A stretch of 64,000 nt of DNA from contig NZ_CP115913.1 in assembly GCF_027938815.1 (NCBI RefSeq), positions 5,180,001 through 5,244,000 of the forward strand, read 5' to 3'. Shown here in pieces: positions 44,556 to 52,240 of the stretch. Position 1 is the stretch's first letter; each line of letters opens with the position of its first letter. The translations under genes and the position numbers were made by a program. This DNA is from Oceanirhabdus sp. W0125-5 (GTDB lineage: Bacteria; Bacillota; Clostridia; Clostridiales; Clostridiaceae). The notes beneath the pieces were generated by a model. That model was given only the letters and a program-made list of their open reading frames with translations, was not told the DNA's origin and did not search any database.

Positions 44556-44843
44556 ATGTTTATGCAAAATATTAATTCAACAGGATTGTCACTTAATTTA
44601 CCCCTTGATGGATATACTGCTAAAATAACTACACCTTTATCCTGTATTGAAATACTATCTCCAGCTGAAATCAAACTTATTGAGATTTGTTGTAATACAT
44701 TTAAACTTAAAATTCAAACTGATGAATTTAAAATTGTAACACTAGTTAAAAGTTTGATACTTGAGGTATATAATCCTGATGGAGTTATGATTATTCAAAT
44801 CACAACCCCATGCAAAAAAACGGAATTAAAAATGGAGAATTGA
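44556..44843 (+). CDS. Unknown small protein, second of a pair; 3' end formed by a repeat
   Basis: 95 residues, weak SD, start at ATG 44556 or 44562. Beta-rich like its neighbour (LSLNLPLDGYTAKITTPL, LILEVYNPDGVMIIQITTP). The final residues KMEN and the stop come from the left end of repeat copy 5, so the original C-terminus may have been replaced. Probably acts with the preceding gene; function unknown. Confidence 0.6.
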   Translation: MFMQNINSTGLSLNLPLDGYTAKITTPLSCIEILSPAEIKLIEICCNTFKLKIQTDEFKIVTLVKSLILEVYNPDGVMIIQITTPCKKTELKMEN

Positions 44844-44960
44844 GAATGGAGAATGATGGATGCTTCTGACCTCGGTCAGAAGCTACATTTTATTGTTTTT
44901 TAGAACAAAAGAGGGTTACTCATTTTATCAAGATAAAATATTGTATTTATACTTCACTAT
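44829..44960 (+). repeat. Interspersed hairpin repeat, left half (copy 5)
   Basis: Hairpin 1 at 44862-44883 is GCTTCTGACC-TC-GGTCAGAAGC, longer than in other copies and fully paired. TTTTATC-AA-GATAAAA follows. The right half is missing or decayed. Confidence 0.75.
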
Positions 44961-45018
44961 TTCATCCATATTTAACAAGTAACCCCTCATTATATACTGT
45001 TTTAAAATTGAGTTTGCT

Positions 45019-45150
45019 TTAATAAGTTTTACCTTTAATAAACTCTTTAATTGGTGTGTCATCCCAAATTTGAGCCTCAATATAATGATTATTATGTTCA
45101 TATACTTGAAAAGTCTTTATAACCTCTTTTAATTCTTCAAGTCTGTAGCT
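45019..45150 (-). pseudogene. Possible 3' remnant of a gene after vanW
   Basis: The reverse strand stays open as LEELKEVIKTFQVYEHNN then HYIEAQIWDDTPIKEF and ends KGKTY-stop at 45019, with protein-like composition in an otherwise noncoding gap. It overlaps the VanW 3' end in another frame and has no start or SD. Either a gene fragment or an alternative VanW tail after a frameshift. Confidence 0.35.
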
Positions 45151-45992
45151 TGTCCAACTGCAACTTCTTCTACGACACGAGAACTTTCCTTTAAGAAAGG
45201 TTCATACATCATTATTGCATGATTCTCAGTAACAAACTCATCATCAATTTCTTCTCCAAACATATTAAATACTCTTCTATTAATTACATTATTACGTATA
45301 TATCCTCCCCACCAACCAGTGGTTAAGAAATGTTCCTTTTCATATATCTCATATTTATACCTGCCCTCTTCATTGGAACGCCATTCTCCATATAGGAATT
45401 CATCATTTATAGTAAGATTTAACTGATAATCTACTTCGCTATCATTATGTATCTGAAGATCAAGATAATTGTACACGCAAGTAGCACCACTACCAAAAGG
45501 TTGTGTTCTATTTGTATCTGGAAATATATCATGACTATGTCTATATCTCTCAACCACCTTCAATGGTGTATGCAGTGTAATCCAATATATCATATTTGAA
45601 AGTTGACATAATCCACCAGCTTCCCCTGCCTTAAATGAACCATCTGGATTTAGTATTAATCCATCTACATACCCTTTTCTATAAGTCGGTTTTCCAATTA
45701 ATCGCCAATAAGAAAATGTTTCTCCTGGTTTAATTATTATCCCATCTATTTTATCTATAGCTAATTTTAAGTTAGTAATTTTATTATATTGCAGCTGCAT
45801 ATCTACATCTTTTAACTTTCTCAATACTGGAGTCTTATGACTAAATATTTTGTACTCTAACTTTTTTTCTGAACGATCTTTTGAAAATTTCTTCCTATTA
45901 AATATCCATTTTACATATCTTTTATATGTATAATATTGCTTACCTAAATATGCTCTAACCTTTGACCGTACTATGGGCTTTTTTTCTATCAT
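45129..45992 (-). CDS. VanW-family protein
   Basis: 287 residues from the ATG at 45992 (GGGGGAG upstream). The core block KPGETFSYWRLIGKPTYRKGY, then GGLCQLSNMIYWITLHTPLKVVERYRHSHD and CVYNYLDLQI, are VanW signatures. The N-terminal 40 residues are very basic with no clear signal peptide. VanW accompanies vancomycin-resistance clusters in enterococci, but its role is unknown and homologues are common in clostridia; no van genes are nearby. A possible gene remnant follows its 3' end. Confidence 0.9.
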   Translation of the reverse strand: MIEKKPIVRSKVRAYLGKQYYTYKRYVKWIFNRKKFSKDRSEKKLEYKIFSHKTPVLRKLKDVDMQLQYNKITNLKLAIDKIDGIIIKPGETFSYWRLIGKPTYRKGYVDGLILNPDGSFKAGEAGGLCQLSNMIYWITLHTPLKVVERYRHSHDIFPDTNRTQPFGSGATCVYNYLDLQIHNDSEVDYQLNLTINDEFLYGEWRSNEEGRYKYEIYEKEHFLTTGWWGGYIRNNVINRRVFNMFGEEIDDEFVTENHAIMMYEPFLKESSRVVEEVAVGQATDLKN

Positions 45993-46091
45993 AACTCTCC
46001 CCCTTCCTGCATACATATTTTATCATAATTGTTATTTTATTTAAACATATCTGATTTTTTAAATCATAAATAAATTTTTTTATAAAAACAC

Positions 46092-46125
46092 TTGCCAACA
46101 GATAATTATTATTATATAATAATAA
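46092..46125 (+). promoter_or_regulatory. Rubrerythrin promoter with PerR-like palindrome
   Basis: TTGCCA (46092-46097), 17 bases, TATAAT (46115-46120). A perfect 20-base palindrome at 46106-46125 (TTATTATTATATAATAATAA) covers the -10. Its AT pattern resembles the PerR box TTATAAT-n-ATTATAA, and peroxide control of rubrerythrin is known in clostridia; direct binding is inference. Confidence 0.6.
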
Positions 46126-46245
46126 CTGTAAGATAGATGAAAGGAAACAAGGTATTAACAAAAGTAAAGATTAATATTATGAAATGATAAAAACAAAAAA
46201 TAAATCGGTCAAAGGTCAAATATAATTATTTAGGAGGATGTTATT

Positions 46246-46791
46246 ATGAAAAAGCACGTTTGTTTAGTATGTGGATATGTACATGAAGGAGATAAAGCAC
46301 CAGATAAATGCCCAGTTTGTTCAGCTGGAGTTGAAAAGTTTCAATTATTAGATGAGAACAACATGAAATGGGTTGATGAGCATAAAATAGGAGTTGCTAA
46401 AGGTGTAGACGAAGAAGTAGTTAAAGGGTTAAGAGAAAACTTCATTGGTGAGTGTACCGAAGTCGGTATGTATTTAGCAATGAGTAGACAGGCAGATAGA
46501 GAAGGATACCCAGAAGTAGCAGAAGCTTATAAGAGAATTGCATGGGAAGAAGCTGAACACGCTGCTAAATTTGCTGAATTACTTGGTGAAGTTGTATCTG
46601 ATTCTACTAAGAAAAATCTTGCTATGAGAGTTGAAGCTGAATATGGAGCTAACAAAGGTAAGAAAGAATTAGCTACTTTAGCTAAGAAACTTAACTTAGA
46701 TGCAATTCATGACACAGTTCATGAAATGTGTAAAGATGAAGCTAGACATGGTGCTGCTTTTAAAGGATTGTTAGATAGACACTTTAAATAA
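46246..46791 (+). CDS. Reverse rubrerythrin (rubredoxin domain first)
   Basis: 181 residues. N-terminal rubredoxin: CLVCGYVHEG and CPVCSAG give the four Cys for one Fe (residues about 4-38). The C-terminal ferritin-like domain has the di-iron ligands in GECTEVGMYLAM, EEAEHAAKF and DEARHGAAF. Domain order is the reverse of classical rubrerythrin; such proteins reduce H2O2 and O2 with NAD(P)H-derived electrons in clostridia. SD TAGGAGG precedes the ATG. Single gene under the palindromic promoter. Confidence 0.96.
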   Translation: MKKHVCLVCGYVHEGDKAPDKCPVCSAGVEKFQLLDENNMKWVDEHKIGVAKGVDEEVVKGLRENFIGECTEVGMYLAMSRQADREGYPEVAEAYKRIAWEEAEHAAKFAELLGEVVSDSTKKNLAMRVEAEYGANKGKKELATLAKKLNLDAIHDTVHEMCKDEARHGAAFKGLLDRHFK

Positions 46792-46814
46792 AAAAGGCCT
46801 TGGGCCTTTTTTTT
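46791..46814 (+). terminator. Terminator of the rubrerythrin gene
   Basis: GGCC-TTG-GGCC flanked by AAAAA and eight T, directly at the stop codon. Confidence 0.85.
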
Positions 46815-46950
46815 AGTTGAAAGTGGAAAATTGAAAGTTGAAAACGATGGATGGTTCTGCTTACGCAGAACCTAGATTTTATTGTTCTTTAGAACAACGA
46901 GAGTTTACTCATTTTATCTGTGATAAAATATTGTATTTAAAATTTTAAAA
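46815..46950 (+). repeat. Interspersed hairpin repeat, left half (copy 6)
   Basis: Starts AGTTGAAAGTGGAAAATTGA, a diverged left end. Hairpin 1 at 46853-46872 is GGTTCTGC-TTAC-GCAGAACC; then TTGTTC-TTTA-GAACAA and TTTTATC-TGT-GATAAAA, all fully paired. Confidence 0.8.
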
Positions 46951-46951
46951 G

Positions 46952-46979
46952 GTCCCTAGAAACTTAAATTTCTAGGGAC
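46952..46979. terminator. Hairpin terminator after repeat copy 6
   Basis: GTCCCTAGAAA and TTTCTAGGGAC pair around six bases, followed by TTTTTATTTTT. It would be a second terminator for rubrerythrin. 46980-47184 holds nothing else recognised. Confidence 0.65.
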
Positions 46980-47184
46980 TTTTTATTTTTTACATAATTA
47001 AAAATTTTTAAGATACAAATTTAGCTCTCACTTTATCCTTTGTTTATTTAATTTTTATCTTTAGTTAAAATTAAAATTAATCTTTATATTAATAATATAT
47101 GATGGTTTTCTTTAAATTGTGTTATGGTAATATAAACTACTTAATACTCCTGATATAATTCCTGGGAAATATTTATTCTAATTA

Positions 47185-47931
47185 TTATTCCAATGCTCTA
47201 AAGAAATTTCTCACTCTGTCCCCATCTTCTAATGAATTAATTTCACTTGGGTTAAAATCAAAGCCTATCTTCCCATTCTCCATAAACAATACTCTTTGGG
47301 ATACTCCTAGAGCTAACTCTTTTTCGTGAGTTACAATAATTAAGGTTATTTGCTCCTTAGCCAGTTCCTTAATAACCTGAACCACTTCTCTAATAGATTC
47401 TGGATCAAGTGCTGATGTAGGTTCATCAAACAATATTACTTCTGGTTCCATTGCAAGTGCTCTTGCAATCGCTACTCTTTGTTTTTGTCCACCTGAAAGC
47501 TGAGAAGGTAATGAATCTCGTTTATTGAAAAGCCCCACTTTTTTTAACATCTTCTCCCCTATTGCTCTTGCATCTTTATCCTTCATCTTCTTAACAACTA
47601 AAAGGGCTTCCATAACGTTTTCAATAGCAGTCTTATGAGGAAACAAATTAAAATTCTGAAATACCATCCCCATCTTCAATAGTATTTCTCTCTTGTCCTT
47701 CTTACTTATTTTATCTACTCCATTAACAACTTGCGATAATTTATTATCATCAATCTCAATTATTCCCTCATCCAAATTCTCAAGTTGTATAATAGATCTA
47801 AGGAAAGTACTTTTCCCTGCCCCTGAGGGTCCTACTATAGATATAACCTGTCCACTATCAAAACTAGTATTTATTCCGTTAAGAACTTTCTCTTCTCCAA
47901 ATTTTTTTGTAGCATCTATTATTTTAATCAT
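47185..47931 (-). CDS. Polar amino-acid ABC transporter, ATP-binding protein
   Basis: 248 residues. Walker A GPSGAGKSTFLR, Q-loop VFQNFNLFPHKTAIENV (the NLFPH form is typical of amino-acid importers), signature LSGGQKQRVAIARALA, Walker B VILFDEPTSALDPE and switch IIVTHEKELA are intact. Third gene of a binding protein-permease-ATPase operon; it begins 20 bases after the permease. Confidence 0.95.
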   Translation of the reverse strand: MIKIIDATKKFGEEKVLNGINTSFDSGQVISIVGPSGAGKSTFLRSIIQLENLDEGIIEIDDNKLSQVVNGVDKISKKDKREILLKMGMVFQNFNLFPHKTAIENVMEALLVVKKMKDKDARAIGEKMLKKVGLFNKRDSLPSQLSGGQKQRVAIARALAMEPEVILFDEPTSALDPESIREVVQVIKELAKEQITLIIVTHEKELALGVSQRVLFMENGKIGFDFNPSEINSLEDGDRVRNFFRALE

Positions 47932-47951
47932 TAGTTTCCCCCCTCAGGCGA

Positions 47952-48593
47952 TTAAAAAGCATATTTTTCCTCAAGCTTTTTCATTAAATGTATGATTACA
48001 GATGAAATACACAAGTATATAGCCACAGCTATAATCAAAGGAACTATTGTGAACTCTCTAGTTACAATTTCCTTTGAGTTTCTTAATATATCTCCTAGCC
48101 CTATAACTGATACCATTGCAGTATCTTTAATAAGGTTTATTACCTCGTTACATAGTGATGGCAACGCCTTTCTTATTGCTTGAGGAAGTATTACTCTTTT
48201 CATTCCCTGAAAATAAGTCATACCAAGAACTTTGAACCCTTCAAATTGTCCTTTATCAACTGAATTTATTCCTCCACGAATTATCTCAGTTATATAAGCA
48301 CCATAGTTTAATGAATATGCAATAAGTGCTGCCTGAAACGGCGTAAACTTTATTCCCATAACTCCAAGTCCATAGTATGCAAAAATTATCTGCAGCAATA
48401 GTGGACTTCCTCTGAATACCCAAGTGTAGATATCCAGAAGTTTTCTCACAATTAAATTACCTTTTATTTTACCTAGAGCTCCAATTATCCCTATGGGAAA
48501 TGATATTATAAGTGTAGAAAAGAAGATACTGAAGGTGATGGTTGCTCCACTTAGAATATATTTTCCCATTTCTATTAATTCATTCATGCTCAT
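47952..48593 (-). CDS. Polar amino-acid ABC transporter, permease
   Basis: 213 residues, about five membrane helices. The EAA loop reads GFKVLGMTYFQGMKRVILPQAIRKALPSLCNEVINLIKDTAM, characteristic of HisM/GlnP-type permeases. The start (ATG 48593 or two codons later) abuts the binding-protein stop, so translation is coupled. Confidence 0.95.
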   Translation of the reverse strand: MSMNELIEMGKYILSGATITFSIFFSTLIISFPIGIIGALGKIKGNLIVRKLLDIYTWVFRGSPLLLQIIFAYYGLGVMGIKFTPFQAALIAYSLNYGAYITEIIRGGINSVDKGQFEGFKVLGMTYFQGMKRVILPQAIRKALPSLCNEVINLIKDTAMVSVIGLGDILRNSKEIVTREFTIVPLIIAVAIYLCISSVIIHLMKKLEEKYAF

Positions 48594-49376
48594 TTATTTA
48601 CCGAACCACATTTCTTTTATCTTATCGAAAGTACCATCTTCTTTCATTTCAATTAAAACTTCGTTTAACTCTTCTCCAAAATCACTATCAGATTTTCTAA
48701 ACCCCACACCATAACTCTCTCCACCTAGTGTTTCTTCTAGTATTCTATAGCTTCCACCGTTCTTAACCATATAATATCTACCAACAACCTCATCAACAAC
48801 AACACCTTGAATTCTGCCAGCTTTAAGATCCAGAAGAGCATCTACATTATTTGAGTATTTCTTTATCTCTCCTATACCAATTTCATCCTTTATATTTTCA
48901 ATAACAGTTTGGCTACTGCTTCCCATCTGAACTCCTATGATCATATCTTTTAATTCACCTTTAGTCGTAATTTCAGATTCTCCTGAAACAACTATAATCT
49001 GATTATTTACTAAATACTCATCAGTAAATCCTATCTTTTCCTTTCTCTCCTCAGTTATAGTTAACCCATTCCATATTACATCAATATCTCCATTGTTCAG
49101 TGATAATAATACTCCATCCCAGTCAACAGCTTTAAATTCAACCTCATATCCTATTCTCTTAGCAGCTTCCTTAGCAAGATCAATGTCAAAACCAATAATC
49201 TCTCCACTTTCACTTCTAAATCCCATTGGAGGAAAATTATCATCTAATCCCACAACAAATTTCTTAGTTTCTTCAGAATGTGAGTTGTTTCCCCCTTTTA
49301 AATTTTCACTACCACATCCAGTTATACCCACAAGTACAACAAGAAACATTAAAATTGTTAAAATACTTTTTCTCAT
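48594..49376 (-). CDS. Polar amino-acid ABC transporter, substrate-binding lipoprotein
   Basis: 260 residues from the ATG at 49376 (AGGAGG upstream), which gives the lipoprotein signal MRKSILTILMFLVVLVGITGC. The mature protein is a type-II periplasmic-binding fold: VGLDDNFPPMGFRSESGEIIGFDIDLAKEAAK, WDGVLLSLNNGDIDVIWNGLTITEERKEKIGFTDEY. The Arg of the family's amino-acid carboxylate site is probably in TEERKEK. Ligand (cystine, glutamine, histidine or other) cannot be fixed. First gene of the operon. Confidence 0.94.
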   Translation of the reverse strand: MRKSILTILMFLVVLVGITGCGSENLKGGNNSHSEETKKFVVGLDDNFPPMGFRSESGEIIGFDIDLAKEAAKRIGYEVEFKAVDWDGVLLSLNNGDIDVIWNGLTITEERKEKIGFTDEYLVNNQIIVVSGESEITTKGELKDMIIGVQMGSSSQTVIENIKDEIGIGEIKKYSNNVDALLDLKAGRIQGVVVDEVVGRYYMVKNGGSYRILEETLGGESYGVGFRKSDSDFGEELNEVLIEMKEDGTFDKIKEMWFGK

Positions 49377-49520
49377 GTTTTTTCCTCCTTTTTTTATTTT
49401 TTGTACAAGCACTATATTTTCATATTATACTTTAGTGTGGTAGAGTAGTAAAGTGTTTTTTTATAAATTTTTATTTCCAATTTTATATAGCTCTCTTTTT
49501 TAAAATAATGTTGAAAGAAA

Positions 49521-49565
49521 AAAGTAGGGTGTACAAGCTTCTGAATAGCTGGTACACCCTACTTT
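49521..49565 (-). terminator. Terminator of the PrsA-like gene
   Basis: A 14-base perfect stem, AAAGTAGGGTGTAC with its complement, with TTTTTTCTTTC following on the reverse strand. Confidence 0.85.
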
Positions 49566-49583
49566 AAAATGGTTATTTAATTC

Positions 49584-50558
49584 TTATTCTTCTGTTTTTT
49601 CCTTTTCAATACTCTTAACAAGCTCTTCGTATTTATTCTTAATCTCCAGATTATTTATCTTAAATCCATTTTCTTCTCTCATCTTAATTAAAGCCTTATC
49701 ACCTAATATTGGATCAATAGAAATTCTTTCTTTAGCTAAATCTTCAGTTATTTTATCCTTCATTTCTTCCAATGATTCTTTTTTCTCTTCATCTGTCTTT
49801 AATATGATGTGATATCCAAACTGAGTTTTAACTGGTGTTTTAGTAAATTCATTTACTTTCAAATTATAAGCTGCCTCTTCAAATTCAGGAACCATACTTC
49901 CTTTTCCAAAGAATCCTAAATCCCCTCCATTTGCTCCTGATCCTGGATCTTTAGAAAATTCTTTAGCTAATTCAGCAAAATCTTCTCCAGCTTCTATTCT
50001 AGCTATTAATTCTTCAGCAGTATTTTTAGCTTTCCCTAAAGCTTCTTCACTTTCATCTTCTGGTGTTATAAGAATATGACTAGCTTTAATTTTTGGTTCA
50101 AAATTATCGTAGTATTCTTTTATTTCTTCTTCCGTCAAAATATTTGCCTTTATATAGTTAAGTACGTATTTTTCTCTTTGAAAATTAAGGAAAGCTGCTT
50201 CTCGATACTCGTCTTCACTATCTATCCCATTCTGTTTTAAAACAGCTTCAAAATTATCTCCATAATAGTCTTTTATTTTCTGAAGTTGTGCATCTACACT
50301 TTCTTTCATCTCATCTGTAACCGGATAAAGTTCATTTAATATTGCAGTGTCTACTAATGTTATAACAGTATTCATACCTCCTGCTTTAACCAATTTATCA
50401 AATAATTCATCCTTAGTTATTTTTCCTTGTTTAAATTCTACAACTGAATTACTATCACTATTTTTTGAAGTTTTATCTCCTGAAGTACATCCTGTAATCA
50501 TTCCTGCCACAAGAAGAGTACACAAGATGGCTCTTACTGTTTTACTTTTTTTAAGCAC
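49584..50558 (-). CDS. PrsA-like foldase, peptidyl-prolyl isomerase lipoprotein
   Basis: 324 residues starting at a GTG with GGGAGG eight bases upstream. Lipoprotein signal with lipobox ITGC. A SurA/PrsA-like helical N-domain is followed by a parvulin domain at about 160-255 (KASHILITPEDES, GGDLGFFGKGSMVPEFEEAAYNL, KTQFGYHIIL). It should help exported proteins fold at the outer face of the membrane. Single gene with its own terminator; divergent from splB. Confidence 0.93.
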   Translation of the reverse strand: MLKKSKTVRAILCTLLVAGMITGCTSGDKTSKNSDSNSVVEFKQGKITKDELFDKLVKAGGMNTVITLVDTAILNELYPVTDEMKESVDAQLQKIKDYYGDNFEAVLKQNGIDSEDEYREAAFLNFQREKYVLNYIKANILTEEEIKEYYDNFEPKIKASHILITPEDESEEALGKAKNTAEELIARIEAGEDFAELAKEFSKDPGSGANGGDLGFFGKGSMVPEFEEAAYNLKVNEFTKTPVKTQFGYHIILKTDEEKKESLEEMKDKITEDLAKERISIDPILGDKALIKMREENGFKINNLEIKNKYEELVKSIEKEKTEE

Positions 50559-50742
50559 GGCAAATGCCTCCCATTCTGTAATTTTACTTATTTATCTTTG
50601 ATATATATACATAGCAAATATTTTAACATAAATTTGAAAATTATTATACGTTTTTTCATTTAGTTTTACACAAACTTCAAATATTGTTTATATATCAATG
50701 AGATGCAAAGAATAAAGAATAGAGAATAAAGGAGAAATTAAT

Positions 50743-51753
50743 ATGAGAGAATTCGTACCATCAAAAGTTTTTTATGAAAAAGCAATTTTTGATTATTCTT
50801 TTGGAAATAGATTATTCGAAAAATATAGTAAGCTAGGATGCGAAATGATTGAGATTGAAGGACATCATAATATTCCTATGCTAAGAGAACAACCTTACAG
50901 TAAATTCGGAAAAATGAAAAGCTATTTAATACTAGGCACAAGAAAAACCATAAAATTAACCCCTAACAACCTTTCAGCAGATTATATTGTTCCTTTTACA
51001 TCTAGTGGATGCTCAGCAATGTGTTTATATTGTTATTTAGTATGCAATTTTTTTAATTGTTCATATTTAAGAATTTTTGTCAATAGAGAAGATATGATTA
51101 ATGCTGTAATAAAGCAAACTTTTAAATTAGGAAAACATGCTGTTTATGAACTAGGCTGTAATAGTGATATGGTTTTAGAGAACTCCTTAACTGGCAATCT
51201 TAAATGGGCAATTGAAAAGTTTGCTCACATTCAAAATGCCACCGCAACCTTTGCTACAAAGTTTCATATGGTTGATGATTTGCTAGACTGCAAACATAAT
51301 GGTCATACACAGATGAGAATAAGTGTAAACCCTGAAATAATTATAAAAAGAATCGAACTAGGCACATCTGATCTTATTTCAAGAATTGAAGCCGCAAACA
51401 AAATGTTTAACGCCGGATATAGAATTGGACTAAATATTGCCCCTATTATTCTTATTGAAAATTGGAAACAACATTATATCGAGCTATTTAAATTGCTCCA
51501 TATAAAATTAAATAAAGATTTACAGAAAAATCTTTTCATTGAAATCATTTTCATGACTTATGGTTATGCAAATATCAGTATAAACAAAGAAGCTTTTCCA
51601 AATAGCTATTCTTTCTTCAATAAAGATTTGATGCAGCCCAAAGGTCGTGGAAAAATGCAGTATAAACCTGAAATCAGAAATGAAGCAGAAGCTTTTTTAA
51701 GAAAACTTGTTAAGAATTATTTTCCTGATGCTGAAATCAGCTACGTAGTTTAA
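50743..51753 (+). CDS. splB: Spore photoproduct lyase
   Basis: 336 residues. A radical-SAM enzyme that splits the UV-made thymine dimer (spore photoproduct) at germination. The cluster motif is C90-SAM-C94-LY-C97 within SSGCSAMCLYCYLVCN, and NREDMINAV follows as in the B. subtilis enzyme. Cys139 in YELGCNSDMVLEN is at the place of the hydrogen-donor Cys141 of B. subtilis. SD AAAGGAG lies seven bases before the ATG. It shows that the organism makes spores. A terminator overlaps the stop. Confidence 0.95.
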   Translation: MREFVPSKVFYEKAIFDYSFGNRLFEKYSKLGCEMIEIEGHHNIPMLREQPYSKFGKMKSYLILGTRKTIKLTPNNLSADYIVPFTSSGCSAMCLYCYLVCNFFNCSYLRIFVNREDMINAVIKQTFKLGKHAVYELGCNSDMVLENSLTGNLKWAIEKFAHIQNATATFATKFHMVDDLLDCKHNGHTQMRISVNPEIIIKRIELGTSDLISRIEAANKMFNAGYRIGLNIAPIILIENWKQHYIELFKLLHIKLNKDLQKNLFIEIIFMTYGYANISINKEAFPNSYSFFNKDLMQPKGRGKMQYKPEIRNEAEAFLRKLVKNYFPDAEISYVV

Positions 51754-51775
51754 AAAAGCACACTTGTGCTTTTTT
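51752..51775 (+). terminator. Terminator of splB
   Basis: GCAC-ACTT-GTGC flanked by six A and six T, at the stop codon. Confidence 0.85.
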
Positions 51776-51851
51776 AAACAAATGGACAGTTGACAGTGGA
51801 CAACGACAATGACAAAACTCTCCTCTATGTGTAAAATAAATTCACAATAAA

Positions 51852-51875
51852 AACACCTCCTATTATGGAAGTGTT
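51852..51875 (-). terminator. Terminator of the small exported-peptide gene
   Basis: AACACTTCC pairs with GGAGGTGTT (one mismatch) on the reverse strand, followed by TTTTATTG, 85 bases after the peptide stop. It supports a discrete short transcript. Confidence 0.65.
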
Positions 51876-51959
51876 GCTTATTGTCAAAGAATTGGTTAAT
51901 ACTCATTTTTCTAAATCTATTTAATATCATACTTACTGTATATAATAACTTGATTCTAT

Positions 51960-52124
51960 TTAATCATGAGGATCCGTATCTGGATCTACAACTACTAAAT
52001 TCATAGATTTTATAGTTTTACATTTTACTTTATTTTCGCCTCGAGAATCCACATGAATTGGATTTAAAACAGTACTAACAACTAACATTATTGCAGTTAA
52101 TACTACTGATATTTTTTTGAACAT
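51960..52124 (-). CDS. Small exported peptide, candidate signalling pre-peptide
   Basis: 54 residues. The SD AGGAGGGG is four bases before the ATG. MFKKISVVLTAIMLVVSTVL is a signal peptide: two Lys then a hydrophobic core. The rest is a short polar tail ending MNLVVVDPDTDPHD. This is the build of Phr/PapR/NprX-like pheromone precursors, which are exported, trimmed at the C-terminus, re-imported and bound by a TPR regulator. The divergent neighbour is exactly such a regulator, and both promoters share one palindrome. A terminator follows. The mature peptide is not known; the acidic C-terminal 5-10 residues are the first guess. Confidence 0.75.
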   Translation of the reverse strand: MFKKISVVLTAIMLVVSTVLNPIHVDSRGENKVKCKTIKSMNLVVVDPDTDPHD

Positions 52125-52145
52125 ACTACCCCTCCTAATAGTAAT

Positions 52146-52187
52146 TATTTACTTTTATGATAACATATGCTATTATAAAAGTAAATA
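52146..52187. promoter_or_regulatory. 42-bp palindrome containing overlapping divergent promoters
   Basis: Positions 52146 to 52187 pair symmetrically at 19 of 21 positions; the outer 13-base arms (TATTTACTTTTAT and complement) are perfect. Each arm holds a -35 (TTTACT at 52148-52153 forward; at 52180-52185 reverse). Seventeen bases further are extended -10 elements: TGCTATTAT forward (-10 52171-52176) and TGTTATCAT reverse (-10 52157-52162). RNA polymerase can occupy only one promoter at a time, and a dimeric regulator bound to the arms would block or choose between them. Confidence 0.75.
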
Positions 52188-52240
52188 TCTATTATTACAT
52201 AACCAAATCGAAATACTGCATAAAATCTAGGAGGGATAAT

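Noticed and set aside
45129..45992. A vancomycin-resistance cluster marked by vanW
   Set aside because: No vanA/B-type ligase, vanH, vanX or vanRS genes are present; VanW homologues occur widely without resistance.
45955..46161. 68-codon reverse-strand frame upstream of vanW
   Set aside because: It overlaps the rubrerythrin promoter palindrome and the VanW start; low-complexity, no SD.
51782..51813. Possible eighth copy of the interspersed repeat
   Set aside because: Only the phased left-end words (GGACAGTTGACAGTGGACAA) are similar; none of the diagnostic hairpins is present.
51697..51930. 77-codon reverse-strand frame near splB
   Set aside because: It runs through the peptide-gene terminator and the splB 3' end and has no SD.
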